Source of the DNA: Metapseudomonas resinovorans DSM 21078
GTDB taxonomy: Bacteria > Pseudomonadota > Gammaproteobacteria > Pseudomonadales > Pseudomonadaceae
Reading direction: 5' to 3'
NCBI RefSeq assembly: GCF_000423545.1
Contig: NZ_AUIE01000002.1
Location: 1-64,000 of the forward strand
DNA length: 64,000 bases
A program made the translations under genes and the position numbers. Below the pieces are notes generated by a model, which saw only the letters and a list, made by a program, of their open reading frames with translations, searched no databases and was not told where the DNA came from. This document shows positions 37,076 through 45,158 of this stretch, in pieces (the stretch's first letter is position 1; each line of letters starts with the position of its first letter).

Positions 37076-37921
37076 ATGCCAAACCCAGACGCCAAGCGCC
37101 ATCTCACCGCTGTGGATAACCCACCCGCACCCACTGGTTACCAATATGCCGAGTTGGACGCCGCCGCACGCGTAGAGGATGCCGACCTGGCGGAAGAATG
37201 CGCCCTGGCGATTTCCTACAACGGCATCAGCTACGCCGTCATGATGGTTTCCCCGAGCGCCTTGGAAGACTTCGTCGCGGGCTTCAGCCTGAGCAGCGCG
37301 GTGGTGCAGTCCATCGACGACATCTATGACATCCAGATCGAAGGCGAAGGTATCGCCCTGCACGCCGAAGTGGACATTGGCAATCGTGCCTTCTGGTCGC
37401 TCAAGGAACAGCGCCGCAACCTGGCCGGCACCACCGGTTGTGGCCTCTGCGGCGTGGAAGCGCTGGAACAGGCGCTGCCTGAGCTGCGCTCGCTGGACCC
37501 GGCCCCCCTGCCGCCAGCCGAACACTTCCGCGACCTGCGCCAGCGCATCAACCAGGCGCAGGAATTGGCCCGGCGCAGCGGCGCCCTGCACGCCGCGCTG
37601 TTCGTCGATGCCAGCGGGGAACTGCGCCTGTGCCGTGAAGACATCGGCCGCCACAACGCCCTCGACAAACTCATCGGCGCCCTGCTGCGCCAAGGCCTGG
37701 ACCCACGCGCGGGTTTCGCCGTGGTCACCAGCCGCTGCAGCCTGGAACTTATCCACAAGGCGGTGCGCGCCGGCCTGTCCACCCTGGTCAGCCTCTCCGC
37801 GCCCACCAGCCTGACCGTGGAATGGGCACGTCGGCACCACCTCAACCTCATCCACCTGCCCCACCATAGCGCCCCACGGGTCTACAGCCCGGCGCCAGAA
37901 GCGAAAGCCCCGAAAGAATGA
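37076..37921 (+). CDS. fdhD: Formate dehydrogenase accessory sulfurtransferase FdhD
   Basis: The 281-residue protein carries the essential CGLCG cysteine motif (about residue 122) and the DIGRHNALDKLIGALL block. FdhD transfers sulfur to the molybdenum cofactor of formate dehydrogenases. Its stop overlaps the oxidoreductase start (ATGA), directly tying it to that enzyme as its maturation factor. Confidence 0.95.
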   Translation: MPNPDAKRHLTAVDNPPAPTGYQYAELDAAARVEDADLAEECALAISYNGISYAVMMVSPSALEDFVAGFSLSSAVVQSIDDIYDIQIEGEGIALHAEVDIGNRAFWSLKEQRRNLAGTTGCGLCGVEALEQALPELRSLDPAPLPPAEHFRDLRQRINQAQELARRSGALHAALFVDASGELRLCREDIGRHNALDKLIGALLRQGLDPRAGFAVVTSRCSLELIHKAVRAGLSTLVSLSAPTSLTVEWARRHHLNLIHLPHHSAPRVYSPAPEAKAPKE

Positions 37922-40239
37922 GCCTGCAACCCGTACAACCCCGCTACAAACCCTACAAGGGCGCCGCGGCCGGATGGGGTGCGCTGAAGAGCGTCACCCG
38001 CTTCTGGCTGGACAGCAAACAGCCGTTCAAAAACCTGCGCGCCTTGCTCAAGACCAACCAGAGCGGCGGCTTCGACTGCCCCGGCTGCGCCTGGGGCGAC
38101 TCCCCCGAGGACGGTCGCATCAAGTTCTGTGAGAACGGTGCCAAGGCCGTCAACTGGGAAGCCACCAAGCGCCGGGTGGATGCCGCCTTCTTTGCGCGCT
38201 ACAGCGTCAGCCAGTTGCGCGAGCAGAGCGACTACTGGCTCGAGTACCAGGGCCGCCTGACCCAGCCCATGCGCTACGACCGCCAGACCGACCACTATGT
38301 GCCAGTCAGCTGGGAGCACGCCTTCGCCCTCGTCGCCCGGCACCTCCGCAACCTCGAAAGCCCGCACCAGGCCGAGTTCTATACCTCCGGCCGCGCCAGC
38401 AACGAGGCAGCCTACCTCTACCAGCTGTTCGTCCGCGCCTTCGGCACCAACAACTTCCCCGACTGCTCGAACATGTGCCACGAGGCCAGTGGCGTAGCCC
38501 TGGGCCAGAGCGTTGGCGTGGGCAAGGGCAGCGTGACCTTCCACGACTTCGAACATGCCGATGCCATCTTCGTGCTTGGCCAAAACCCGGGCACCAACCA
38601 CCCACGCATGCTCGAACCGCTGCGCGAAGCGGTGAAGCGCGGCGCCCAGGTGGTCTGCTTCAACCCGCTCAAGGAGCGCGGCCTGGAGCGTTTCCAGCAC
38701 CCGCAGCACGCCCTGGAAATGCTCAGCAACGGCTCACGGCCGCTGAACACCGCCTTCTTCCGTCCGGCACTGGGTGGCGACATGGCCGCCATCCGCGGTA
38801 TCGCCAAGTTCCTGCTGCAATGGGAACGCGAGGCCCAGGCGAACGGCGAGGCGCCGGTGTTCGACCACGCGTTCATCACCGAGCACACAGACGGCGTCGA
38901 CGCCTACCTGAGCGAACTGGACGCCACGCCCTGGACGCAGATCGAACAACAATCCGGCCTGACCCTGGATGAGATCGAGATTGCCGCGCGTATCTACCGC
39001 AACGCCGGCAGCGTGATCATCTGCTGGGCCATGGGCATCACCCAGCATCGCCACTCGGTGGCGACCATCCAGGAAATCGTCAACCTGCAACTGCTGCGCG
39101 GCAATGTCGGCCGCCCCGGCGCCGGCCTCTGCCCGGTGCGCGGCCACAGCAACGTGCAGGGCGACCGCACCATGGGCATCAACGACCGGCCGCCGGCAGC
39201 GCTGCTCGATGCCCTGGAGAAGCGCTTCGGCTTCCGGGTCCCTCGGGACAATGGCCACAACACGGTGGAAGCGATCAACGCCATGCTCGATGGCCACGCG
39301 AAGGTGTTCATCGGCCTGGGCGGCAACTTCGCCCAGGCCACACCGGACAGCCCGCGCACCCATGCCGCGCTACAGCGTTGCGATTTGACGGTGCAGATCA
39401 GCACCAAGCTCAACCGCAGCCACCTGACCGTCGGCCAGGAAGCGCTGATCCTCCCCTGCCTCGGCCGCACCGATATCGACCGGCAGGCCGAAGGCCCACA
39501 AGCGGTGACGGTGGAAGACTCCTTCAGCATGATCCATGCGTCCTACGGTCAACTGGAGCCCTCCTCCCGCGAGATGCGCTCCGAGCCGGCCATCATCGCC
39601 GGCATCGCCAAGGCCACCCTGGGCAACCACCCGGTGGACTGGGACGCCCTGGTCGCCCACTACGACCGCATCCGCGAGCTGATCGCCGACACGATTCCCG
39701 GCTTCGAGGACTTCAACCACCGCGTGCAGCACCCGGGCGGCTTCTACCTGGGCAATACCGCCAATGCGCGGCAATGGAGCACGCAGAGCGGCCGCGCCAA
39801 CTTCAAGGCCGCTCCACTGCCGGCTGACCTGCTCCACGAAAAGGTACGCAGTACCGGCGAGAAGCCGCACCTGATCCTCCAGACTCTGCGCTCGCACGAC
39901 CAGTACAACACCACCATCTACGGCCTGGACGACCGCTACCGCGGCGTACGTGGCCAACGCGAAGTGGTCTTCGCCAACGAGGCAGACATCCGCCGCCTGG
40001 GCTTCGAGCCAGGGCAGAAGGTGGACATGGTGACCTTGTGGGACGACGGCGTGGAGCGCCGGGTATCCGGTTTCAGCCTGTTGGCCTTCGACATTCCAAC
40101 CGGGCAAGCCGCCGCCTACTACCCGGAAACCAACCCGCTGGTGCCGCTGGAAAGCTACGGCGAGGGCAGCTACACCCCCACCTCCAAGTTCGTGGCCATC
40201 CGCCTCGAAGCCTCCCGCGACAACGGCCGCATCCTCTGA
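37918..40239 (+). CDS. Molybdopterin oxidoreductase, FdhF/YdeP-type formate dehydrogenase-like
   Basis: The 773-residue protein belongs to the YdeP branch of formate-dehydrogenase-like molybdoenzymes. It has a reduced N-terminal cysteine set (C54, C57 and C71), AEFYTSGRASNEAAYLYQ, NMCHEASGVALG at the active-site region and a C-terminal molybdopterin dinucleotide-binding domain (about 640-770). The four-cysteine iron-sulfur motif of classical enzymes is incomplete. No signal peptide is seen, so it is cytoplasmic. The substrate is uncertain, although fdhD next to it favours formate-type chemistry. Confidence 0.9.
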   Translation: MSLQPVQPRYKPYKGAAAGWGALKSVTRFWLDSKQPFKNLRALLKTNQSGGFDCPGCAWGDSPEDGRIKFCENGAKAVNWEATKRRVDAAFFARYSVSQLREQSDYWLEYQGRLTQPMRYDRQTDHYVPVSWEHAFALVARHLRNLESPHQAEFYTSGRASNEAAYLYQLFVRAFGTNNFPDCSNMCHEASGVALGQSVGVGKGSVTFHDFEHADAIFVLGQNPGTNHPRMLEPLREAVKRGAQVVCFNPLKERGLERFQHPQHALEMLSNGSRPLNTAFFRPALGGDMAAIRGIAKFLLQWEREAQANGEAPVFDHAFITEHTDGVDAYLSELDATPWTQIEQQSGLTLDEIEIAARIYRNAGSVIICWAMGITQHRHSVATIQEIVNLQLLRGNVGRPGAGLCPVRGHSNVQGDRTMGINDRPPAALLDALEKRFGFRVPRDNGHNTVEAINAMLDGHAKVFIGLGGNFAQATPDSPRTHAALQRCDLTVQISTKLNRSHLTVGQEALILPCLGRTDIDRQAEGPQAVTVEDSFSMIHASYGQLEPSSREMRSEPAIIAGIAKATLGNHPVDWDALVAHYDRIRELIADTIPGFEDFNHRVQHPGGFYLGNTANARQWSTQSGRANFKAAPLPADLLHEKVRSTGEKPHLILQTLRSHDQYNTTIYGLDDRYRGVRGQREVVFANEADIRRLGFEPGQKVDMVTLWDDGVERRVSGFSLLAFDIPTGQAAAYYPETNPLVPLESYGEGSYTPTSKFVAIRLEASRDNGRIL

Positions 40240-40243
40240 GGAT

Positions 40244-40280
40244 GCGGCTCCGGACCGGCACCTGCCGGGTCCGGAGCCGC
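40244..40280. terminator. Long GC hairpin after the oxidoreductase gene
   Basis: GCGGCTCCGGACC and GGTCCGGAGCCGC form a 13-base-pair perfect stem with an 11-base loop, four bases after the stop. No T tract follows, so it may act as an mRNA-stabilising or Rho-assisting hairpin. Confidence 0.55.
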
Positions 40281-40691
40281 TGGCCGGCGCACGATACTCA
40301 CCAAGGTATCCACTCGAAATTTCCGCGCGCACGCTACCCTGCCGACACGCAACAGTGGGGCGCAAGCCAGTCTTTAACTGCAGTAAGGGAAGTTTGTTTA
40401 TCTAACTTGTTTCCGGCAGAAACAATTTGAAATAGGGAATTAATGCCTATATAAAGTTCCGACGGAACTTTATTTGATTGGGCACTTTGCCAGCATTGCG
40501 AGTGGCGTAAAGAGCAGGAATGACGCGGGCGGGAATAGGTCTCAGACAGCCCGACTCGGAAAAAGTTCTGCCGGCAAATCAAGCAATTAAAAAAATAAGA
40601 AAAGTTAGTGCTTTTCGTCGTCCGACACTTGCGTAAGTTAATTCCCACAGCAAATATCGCCTCACCAAAAACCACTGAGGCGATCCTCACC
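40281..40691. promoter_or_regulatory. 411-bp AT-rich leader region with two inverted repeats
   Basis: No gene is seen. ATAAAGTTCC-GAC-GGAACTTTAT at 40451-40473 is a perfect ten-base inverted repeat, a candidate operator. ATCGCCTCA at 40656-40664 pairs with TGAGGCGAT at 40676-40684, placing the GAGG ribosome site of the next gene inside the stem eight bases before its ATG. The region is much more AT-rich than its surroundings. Confidence 0.5.
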
Positions 40692-41180
40692 ATGAAGTAC
40701 ACCTCGATCCTTCTCCTGTCTCTTGGCCTGGCCAGCGGCAGCGTCTTCGCAGGCGGCAATACCGATGCCGGTATTGGTGGTGCGCTGGGCGGGGTCCTGG
40801 GTTCCGTGGTCGGCAATGCCGTGGGCGGCAGCACCGGCGCAGCCATCGGCGCTGGCGTAGGTGGTGCCGCGGGTGGTGCAGTCGCTGCCCCGCGCCGCAA
40901 CCGTACTGAAGCCGCCATCGGCGGTGGCCTCGGCGCCGCCGGCGGTCAAGTCGTCGGCCGGCAGATGGGCGGAACCACCGGCGGCCTGATCGGCGCAGCC
41001 CTGGGCGGCGGCGCTGGCGGCGCTCTGGGCAATGAATACGGCGACAGGAACCGCTACGACGATGACGACTACGATGATGATCATCGCCATTACCGTCGCT
41101 CCTACCGCGATCACCCCGGTCGTGGCCACGCCTGGGGCCATCGCAAGCACAAGCACAAGCACCGCGGCTGGGATGACTGA
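40692..41180 (+). CDS. Exported glycine-zipper protein with charged C-terminal tail
   Basis: The 162-residue protein starts with a signal peptide (MKYTSILLLSLGLASGSVFA). It is followed by a glycine-zipper region (about 25-115) with repeated GGALGG, VGNAVGGSTGAAIGAG and GGGLGAAGG units, which can form membrane-spanning or membrane-associated helices. The tail is low-complexity, first Asp/Tyr-rich (YDDDDYDDDHRHY), then His/Lys-rich (HRKHKHKHRGWDD). Function is unknown; outer-membrane association or metal binding is possible. ATG 40692 is set by the signal peptide. A paralogue follows at 41352. Confidence 0.88.
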   Translation: MKYTSILLLSLGLASGSVFAGGNTDAGIGGALGGVLGSVVGNAVGGSTGAAIGAGVGGAAGGAVAAPRRNRTEAAIGGGLGAAGGQVVGRQMGGTTGGLIGAALGGGAGGALGNEYGDRNRYDDDDYDDDHRHYRRSYRDHPGRGHAWGHRKHKHKHRGWDD

Positions 41181-41194
41181 TCAACACCGCCAAC

Positions 41195-41224
41195 CAAAAA
41201 AGCCCGCTTCCAGCGGGCTTTTTT
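41195..41224. terminator. Intrinsic terminator, bidirectional
   Basis: AGCCCGCT/AGCGGGCT is an eight-base-pair stem with loop TCC, flanked by A6 on the left and T5 on the right. It ends the first glycine-zipper gene and separates it from its paralogue. Confidence 0.92.
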
Positions 41225-41351
41225 CCAGACCTGAGGCCTGGTCGAGCGACGACCGGTCCCCTTCCGAATCCATAATCTGACCTGTGTCATGGGGCCCTTG
41301 GCGTTGCCGCGGGACCATGGACATCCCCCTTCGAAACGGAGAATCAGCACG

Positions 41352-41750
41352 ATGCGCAAAGCAGTAACCGCCCTCGCCCTCAGCCTACTGGCAACCCAGG
41401 TCGTTGTAGCCGGCGAGACCACCAACAACGCCATCGGCGGCGGCCTCGGCGGCGCCCTGGGCAACGTTGTCGGCAATGCCGTCGGCGGCAGCACCGGCGC
41501 GGCAATTGGCGCCGGCCTGGGTGGTGCAGCCGGTAGCGCCATGACCGCCAAGAGCGGCAAGAAGACCGAAGCCGCCATCGGCGGCGGCCTGGGCGCAGCG
41601 GGCGGCTCGGTAGCCGGTCGCGCACTGGGCGGCTCCACCGGCTCCGCTATCGGCGCGGGCCTCGGCGGCGCGGCAGGTGGTGCCATCGCCACCGAACTGA
41701 CCAAGGACGATCACGACGGTCACCGCAAGCACCGCAAGCATCGCCACTGA
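41352..41750 (+). CDS. Exported glycine-zipper protein, paralogue
   Basis: The 132-residue protein has a signal peptide (MRKAVTALALSLLATQVVVA) and the same glycine-zipper pattern as the gene upstream, including VVGNAVGGSTGAAIGAGLGG. Its tail is shorter and basic (KDDHDGHRKHRKHRH). The two genes are a tandem duplication but each has its own leader and terminator, so they are separately transcribed. Function is not known. ATG 41352 is chosen by the signal peptide; an upstream ATG at 41289 would not give one. Confidence 0.87.
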   Translation: MRKAVTALALSLLATQVVVAGETTNNAIGGGLGGALGNVVGNAVGGSTGAAIGAGLGGAAGSAMTAKSGKKTEAAIGGGLGAAGGSVAGRALGGSTGSAIGAGLGGAAGGAIATELTKDDHDGHRKHRKHRH

Positions 41751-41768
41751 TCGATGCGCCCATGAAAG

Positions 41769-41795
41769 AGCCCGGCACGCGCGCCGGGCTTTTTC
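41769..41795. terminator. Intrinsic terminator between convergent genes
   Basis: AGCCCGGC/GCCGGGCT is an eight-base-pair stem with a six-base loop followed by TTTTTCG. It serves the second glycine-zipper gene on the plus strand and possibly sstT from the other side. Confidence 0.9.
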
Positions 41796-41809
41796 GTTTC
41801 AGGCGGATA

Positions 41810-43054
41810 TCAACCGATCTGCTCGGCGCGCGCCTCGCTCACATCACCGCTGGCCATGCAGGCAGCCGCGGTGAAGAGTGCGTCAGTGGAGGAGTTCAGT
41901 GCCGTTTCGGCAGCGTCCTGGAGGATGCCGATGATGAAGCCAACGGCCACCACTTGCATCGCCACTTCGCTGGGGATGCCGAACAGGCTGCACGCGAGCG
42001 GAATCAGCAACAGCGAGCCGCCAGCCACGCCGGAAGCGCCGCAGGCGCAGATGGAAGCCACAACGCTGAGCAGGATGGCGGTGGGGATGTCCACCTGGAT
42101 ACCGAGCGTGGTCACCGCTGCCAGGGTCAGCACGGTAATGGTGATAGCGGCACCGGCCATGTTGATCGTGGCGCCCAGCGGGATGGATACCGAGTAGGTG
42201 TCCTCGTGCAGGCCCAGCTTTTCGCACAACTGCAGGTTGACCGGAATGTTGGCTGCCGAGCTGCGGGTGAAGAAGGCGGTGATGCCGCTTTCACGCAGGC
42301 AGGTCAGCACCAGCGGGTAGGGGTTGCGACGAATCTTCCAGAGCACGATCAGCGGGTTCACCACGAAGGCCACGAACAGCATGCAGCCCAGCAGCACCGC
42401 CAGCAGGTGGGCATAGTCGGCTAGCACGCCAACACCGTTCTCCGCCAGGGTCGAAGCCACCAGACCGAAGATACCCAGCGGCGCGAAGCTGATCACCACA
42501 CGGACGATCAACGACACACCGTGGGACAGGTCGCTGAACACGTTGCGGGTGGTTTCGCTGCCCTGGCGAATGGCAATGCCCAGGCCCACGGCCCACACCA
42601 GGATGCCGATGAAGTTGGCCTCCATCAGTGCCTTGACCGGGTTGGCCACAGCGCTGGACAGCAGACTCAACAGCACCTCGGAGATACCTGCCGGCGGTGC
42701 CACGTCAGTGGCTGCTGTGGTCAGCGTCAAGGTGGACGGGAACAGGCTGCTCGCCATTACCGCCACCACGGCAGCGGAGAAGGTGCCGATCAGGTAGAGG
42801 ACGAGAATCGGGCGGATCTGGGTGCGCTCACCCGGTTTGTGGTTGGCGATGGCCGCTGTCACCAGGATGAAAACCAGGATCGGTGCAACCGCTTTCAGCG
42901 CAGTGACGAAGAGCGTGCCGAGCAGGCCAACGGCGCTGGCGTACTCGGGCGAAGTCAGGGCGAGGGCGATGCCGGCGATCAGACCGATGACGATCCGGGT
43001 CACCAGGCTGGTGCGTTTCAAGCGTTGCAGGATGGAGCCGTTTGCGTGAGTCAT
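41810..43054 (-). CDS. sstT: Serine/threonine:sodium symporter
   Basis: The 414-residue dicarboxylate/amino-acid:cation symporter family protein has eight or more hydrophobic segments, [39 protein letters not shown] and [20 protein letters not shown]. These features match SstT, which imports serine and threonine with sodium. It starts [20 protein letters not shown] at 43054, with an AGGTA-type site upstream. It is a single-gene unit. Confidence 0.93.
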   Translation of the reverse strand: MTHANGSILQRLKRTSLVTRIVIGLIAGIALALTSPEYASAVGLLGTLFVTALKAVAPILVFILVTAAIANHKPGERTQIRPILVLYLIGTFSAAVVAVMASSLFPSTLTLTTAATDVAPPAGISEVLLSLLSSAVANPVKALMEANFIGILVWAVGLGIAIRQGSETTRNVFSDLSHGVSLIVRVVISFAPLGIFGLVASTLAENGVGVLADYAHLLAVLLGCMLFVAFVVNPLIVLWKIRRNPYPLVLTCLRESGITAFFTRSSAANIPVNLQLCEKLGLHEDTYSVSIPLGATINMAGAAITITVLTLAAVTTLGIQVDIPTAILLSVVASICACGASGVAGGSLLLIPLACSLFGIPSEVAMQVVAVGFIIGILQDAAETALNSSTDALFTAAACMASGDVSEARAEQIG

Positions 43055-43404
43055 GGCAGGTACCGCTGAACGTCGGGCCGTGCACTGGCTGGCCCAGAGT
43101 GGACATTGAACCCCGATGACACCTCGCCTTCACTGCCGCAGATCAGCGAAAAAGAAAGCGCCGCGCCGCGTGGTGAATCACCTCGCAGCCGGACGGGTCG
43201 TTTCGAGTTTGGCGCGCATTGTGCGGATTCGCACTGCGGATGGGTAGAGCGGACAGACGGTCGGGCCGCTGGATGTCGCTATTTCAGCCGTTTCGGGTCG
43301 ACTGGGTGAAAGTTGGCTGTAGGGGGGAATTCATTCGCCATGCAGACCGCAGGTCTGCCCCTGAATCTCTCGAGGGCAGTTGCTTTCCCCCGTGGTGACC
43401 GGGA
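43055..43404. other. 350-bp intergenic region upstream of sstT
   Basis: No gene is recognised. It should hold the sstT promoter (minus strand). A degenerate copy of the 31021 palindrome begins at 43319 (GTAGGGGGGAATTCATTCGCC) but its right arm is scrambled. Confidence 0.45.
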
Positions 43405-43842
43405 TCAGCCCTCCACCACCAGCTCCGCCAGCGCCGCGCGCAGTTGCTCGGGGATCGGCACCGGCCGATTGCTCTCGCGGTCGACGAACACGTGCACGAA
43501 TCGCCCGGCCGCACAGGCTTCGTCTTCGCCCTGCTTGAAGATCGCCAGTTCATATTGCACCGAGCTGTTGCCGAGCTTGCCCACACGCAGGCCCACTTCG
43601 ATGCGGTCAGGAAAGGCGATGGAGGCGAAGTAGTCGCAAGAGGAACTGACCACGAAGCCCACCACGTTGCCGTCATGGATATCCAGGCCGCCCTGCTCGA
43701 TCAGGTAGGTGTTCACCGCGCTGTCGAAGTAGCCGTAATACACCACGTTGTTCACATGGCCGTAGATGTCGTTGTCGTGCCAGCGCGTGGTGATGGGCTG
43801 GAAGTGGCGGTAGTCGACACGCAGGTGCTGGGGTTGGCTCAT
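43405..43842 (-). CDS. Acyl-CoA thioesterase (hotdog fold, 4HBT/YbgC family)
   Basis: The 145-residue enzyme has the 4-hydroxybenzoyl-CoA thioesterase active-site motif WHDNDIYGHVNNVVYYGYFD, with the catalytic Asp. It hydrolyses acyl-CoA thioesters; the exact acyl group is unknown. It lies downstream of the iron alcohol dehydrogenase in the same orientation, with a REP element between, next to acyl-CoA oxidation genes. Confidence 0.88.
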   Translation of the reverse strand: MSQPQHLRVDYRHFQPITTRWHDNDIYGHVNNVVYYGYFDSAVNTYLIEQGGLDIHDGNVVGFVVSSSCDYFASIAFPDRIEVGLRVGKLGNSSVQYELAIFKQGEDEACAAGRFVHVFVDRESNRPVPIPEQLRAALAELVVEG

Positions 43843-43871
43843 GGGGTTCCCTGGGTTCGGTTGGGTCGATT

Positions 43872-43931
43872 CCTGTAGGAGCGAGCTTGCTCGCGAACGG
43901 ATGCATTCGCCAACAAACAGGCTCCTACAGG
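43872..43931. repeat. REP element with inverted ends
   Basis: CCTGTAGGAGC at 43872-43882 and GCTCCTACAGG at 43921-43931 are perfect inverted arms enclosing the Pseudomonas REP core GCGAGCTTGCTCGCGAA. It lies between the thioesterase and alcohol dehydrogenase genes and ends five bases before the latter's stop. Confidence 0.85.
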
Positions 43932-43935
43932 AGGC

Positions 43936-45099
43936 TCAGTAGGCCGCCTGGTAAATGGCCAGGGCCTGGGCCTCACTGACCTCGCGCGGATTATTCACCA
44001 GCAGCCGCTGTTGCAACATGGCGTCGCTGGCCAGCTTGCCCAGCATATCCTGCGGCACGCCGGCTTCTCGCAAGCGTGTCGGCAGGCCACTGCGGGCGCT
44101 GAAATCGGCCAGTTCGAGGATCAACTGTTCGGTGAGTTGGGCGTCGCTACCGGGTTTGAGCTTGCTCCCGAGCACCAGGGGCGCCAGCTCCGCATAGAGC
44201 GGCGCGGCCACCTCGGCGTTGAAACCCAGCACATGGGGCAGCACCAGCGCGTTGGACAGCCCGTGGGGAATATGGAAGTGCCCGCCCAGGGGATACGCCA
44301 GGGCATGCACAGCCGCCACCGGGGCGTTGGCGAATGCCTGGCCGGCAAGACAGGCGCCCAGCAACATGGCCTGGCGGGCCTCACGGTTGCGGCCGTTGTG
44401 TACCACCGTATCCAGATTACCGGCCAGCAGGCGCAAGGCCTCGCGGGCCAGCAGGTCGGACAGCGGGTTCTTCTTCAACTTGCTGGTGTAGGCCTCGATG
44501 GCATGGACCATCGCGTCGATTCCGGTGGCCGCAGTTACCGCCGCCGGCAGGCCAAGCGTCAGGTCCGCGTCCAGCAATGCCAGGTCCGGCAACAGCAGCG
44601 GCGACACCACGCCCATCTTGGTGGTCTCGCCGGTGGTGACGATGGCAATGGGGGTTACCTCGGAGCCGGTTCCGGCAGTGGTCGGCACCTGCAGCAACGG
44701 CAGGCGCCGACCCCGCGCGTTGCCCACGCCATAGATATCCGCCAGCCCCTGGCGACATTCCGGGTGCGCCAGCAGGGCCACCAGCTTGGCCACATCCATG
44801 GAGCTGCCACCGCCGAAGCCCACCACCAGTTCCGCATCGAGGGTCCGCGCCAGCGCAACCGCCTCCAGCACGATGGCTTCCGGTGGATCGGCCTGGACGC
44901 GGTCGTAGACGGCAACGGTCAGGCCGGCGGCGGCGAAACCGGGAAGGACCTCATCGAGCAGGCCGAAATGCGTAATCCCCGGGTCGGTGACCAGCAGCAC
45001 ACGCTGGGCGCCGCGCTCGCGGCACAGCTCGGCCAGGCGCACGGCCGAACCGGATTCGCAGAGAATCTGCGCGGTGGTGGCAAAACTGAAGGGCTGCAT
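43936..45099 (-). CDS. Iron-containing alcohol dehydrogenase
   Basis: The 387-residue group III alcohol dehydrogenase has the NAD-binding GFGGGSSMDVAKLVAL, PTTAGTGSEVTPIA and metal-ligand segments GIDAMVHAIEAYTS and AVHALAYPLGGHFHIPHG. It oxidises an alcohol or hydroxy acid; the substrate is not evident. A strong AAAGGAGGA site precedes ATG 45099. It follows the acyl-CoA dehydrogenase gene by 59 bases and is likely in the same operon. Confidence 0.92.
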   Translation of the reverse strand: MQPFSFATTAQILCESGSAVRLAELCRERGAQRVLLVTDPGITHFGLLDEVLPGFAAAGLTVAVYDRVQADPPEAIVLEAVALARTLDAELVVGFGGGSSMDVAKLVALLAHPECRQGLADIYGVGNARGRRLPLLQVPTTAGTGSEVTPIAIVTTGETTKMGVVSPLLLPDLALLDADLTLGLPAAVTAATGIDAMVHAIEAYTSKLKKNPLSDLLAREALRLLAGNLDTVVHNGRNREARQAMLLGACLAGQAFANAPVAAVHALAYPLGGHFHIPHGLSNALVLPHVLGFNAEVAAPLYAELAPLVLGSKLKPGSDAQLTEQLILELADFSARSGLPTRLREAGVPQDMLGKLASDAMLQQRLLVNNPREVSEAQALAIYQAAY

Positions 45100-45158
45100 C
45101 TTGGCGTCCTCCTTTGTTGTGTGTGCGCCGCGATGGCGCGGCGCGCAGAGTGGCAGGC

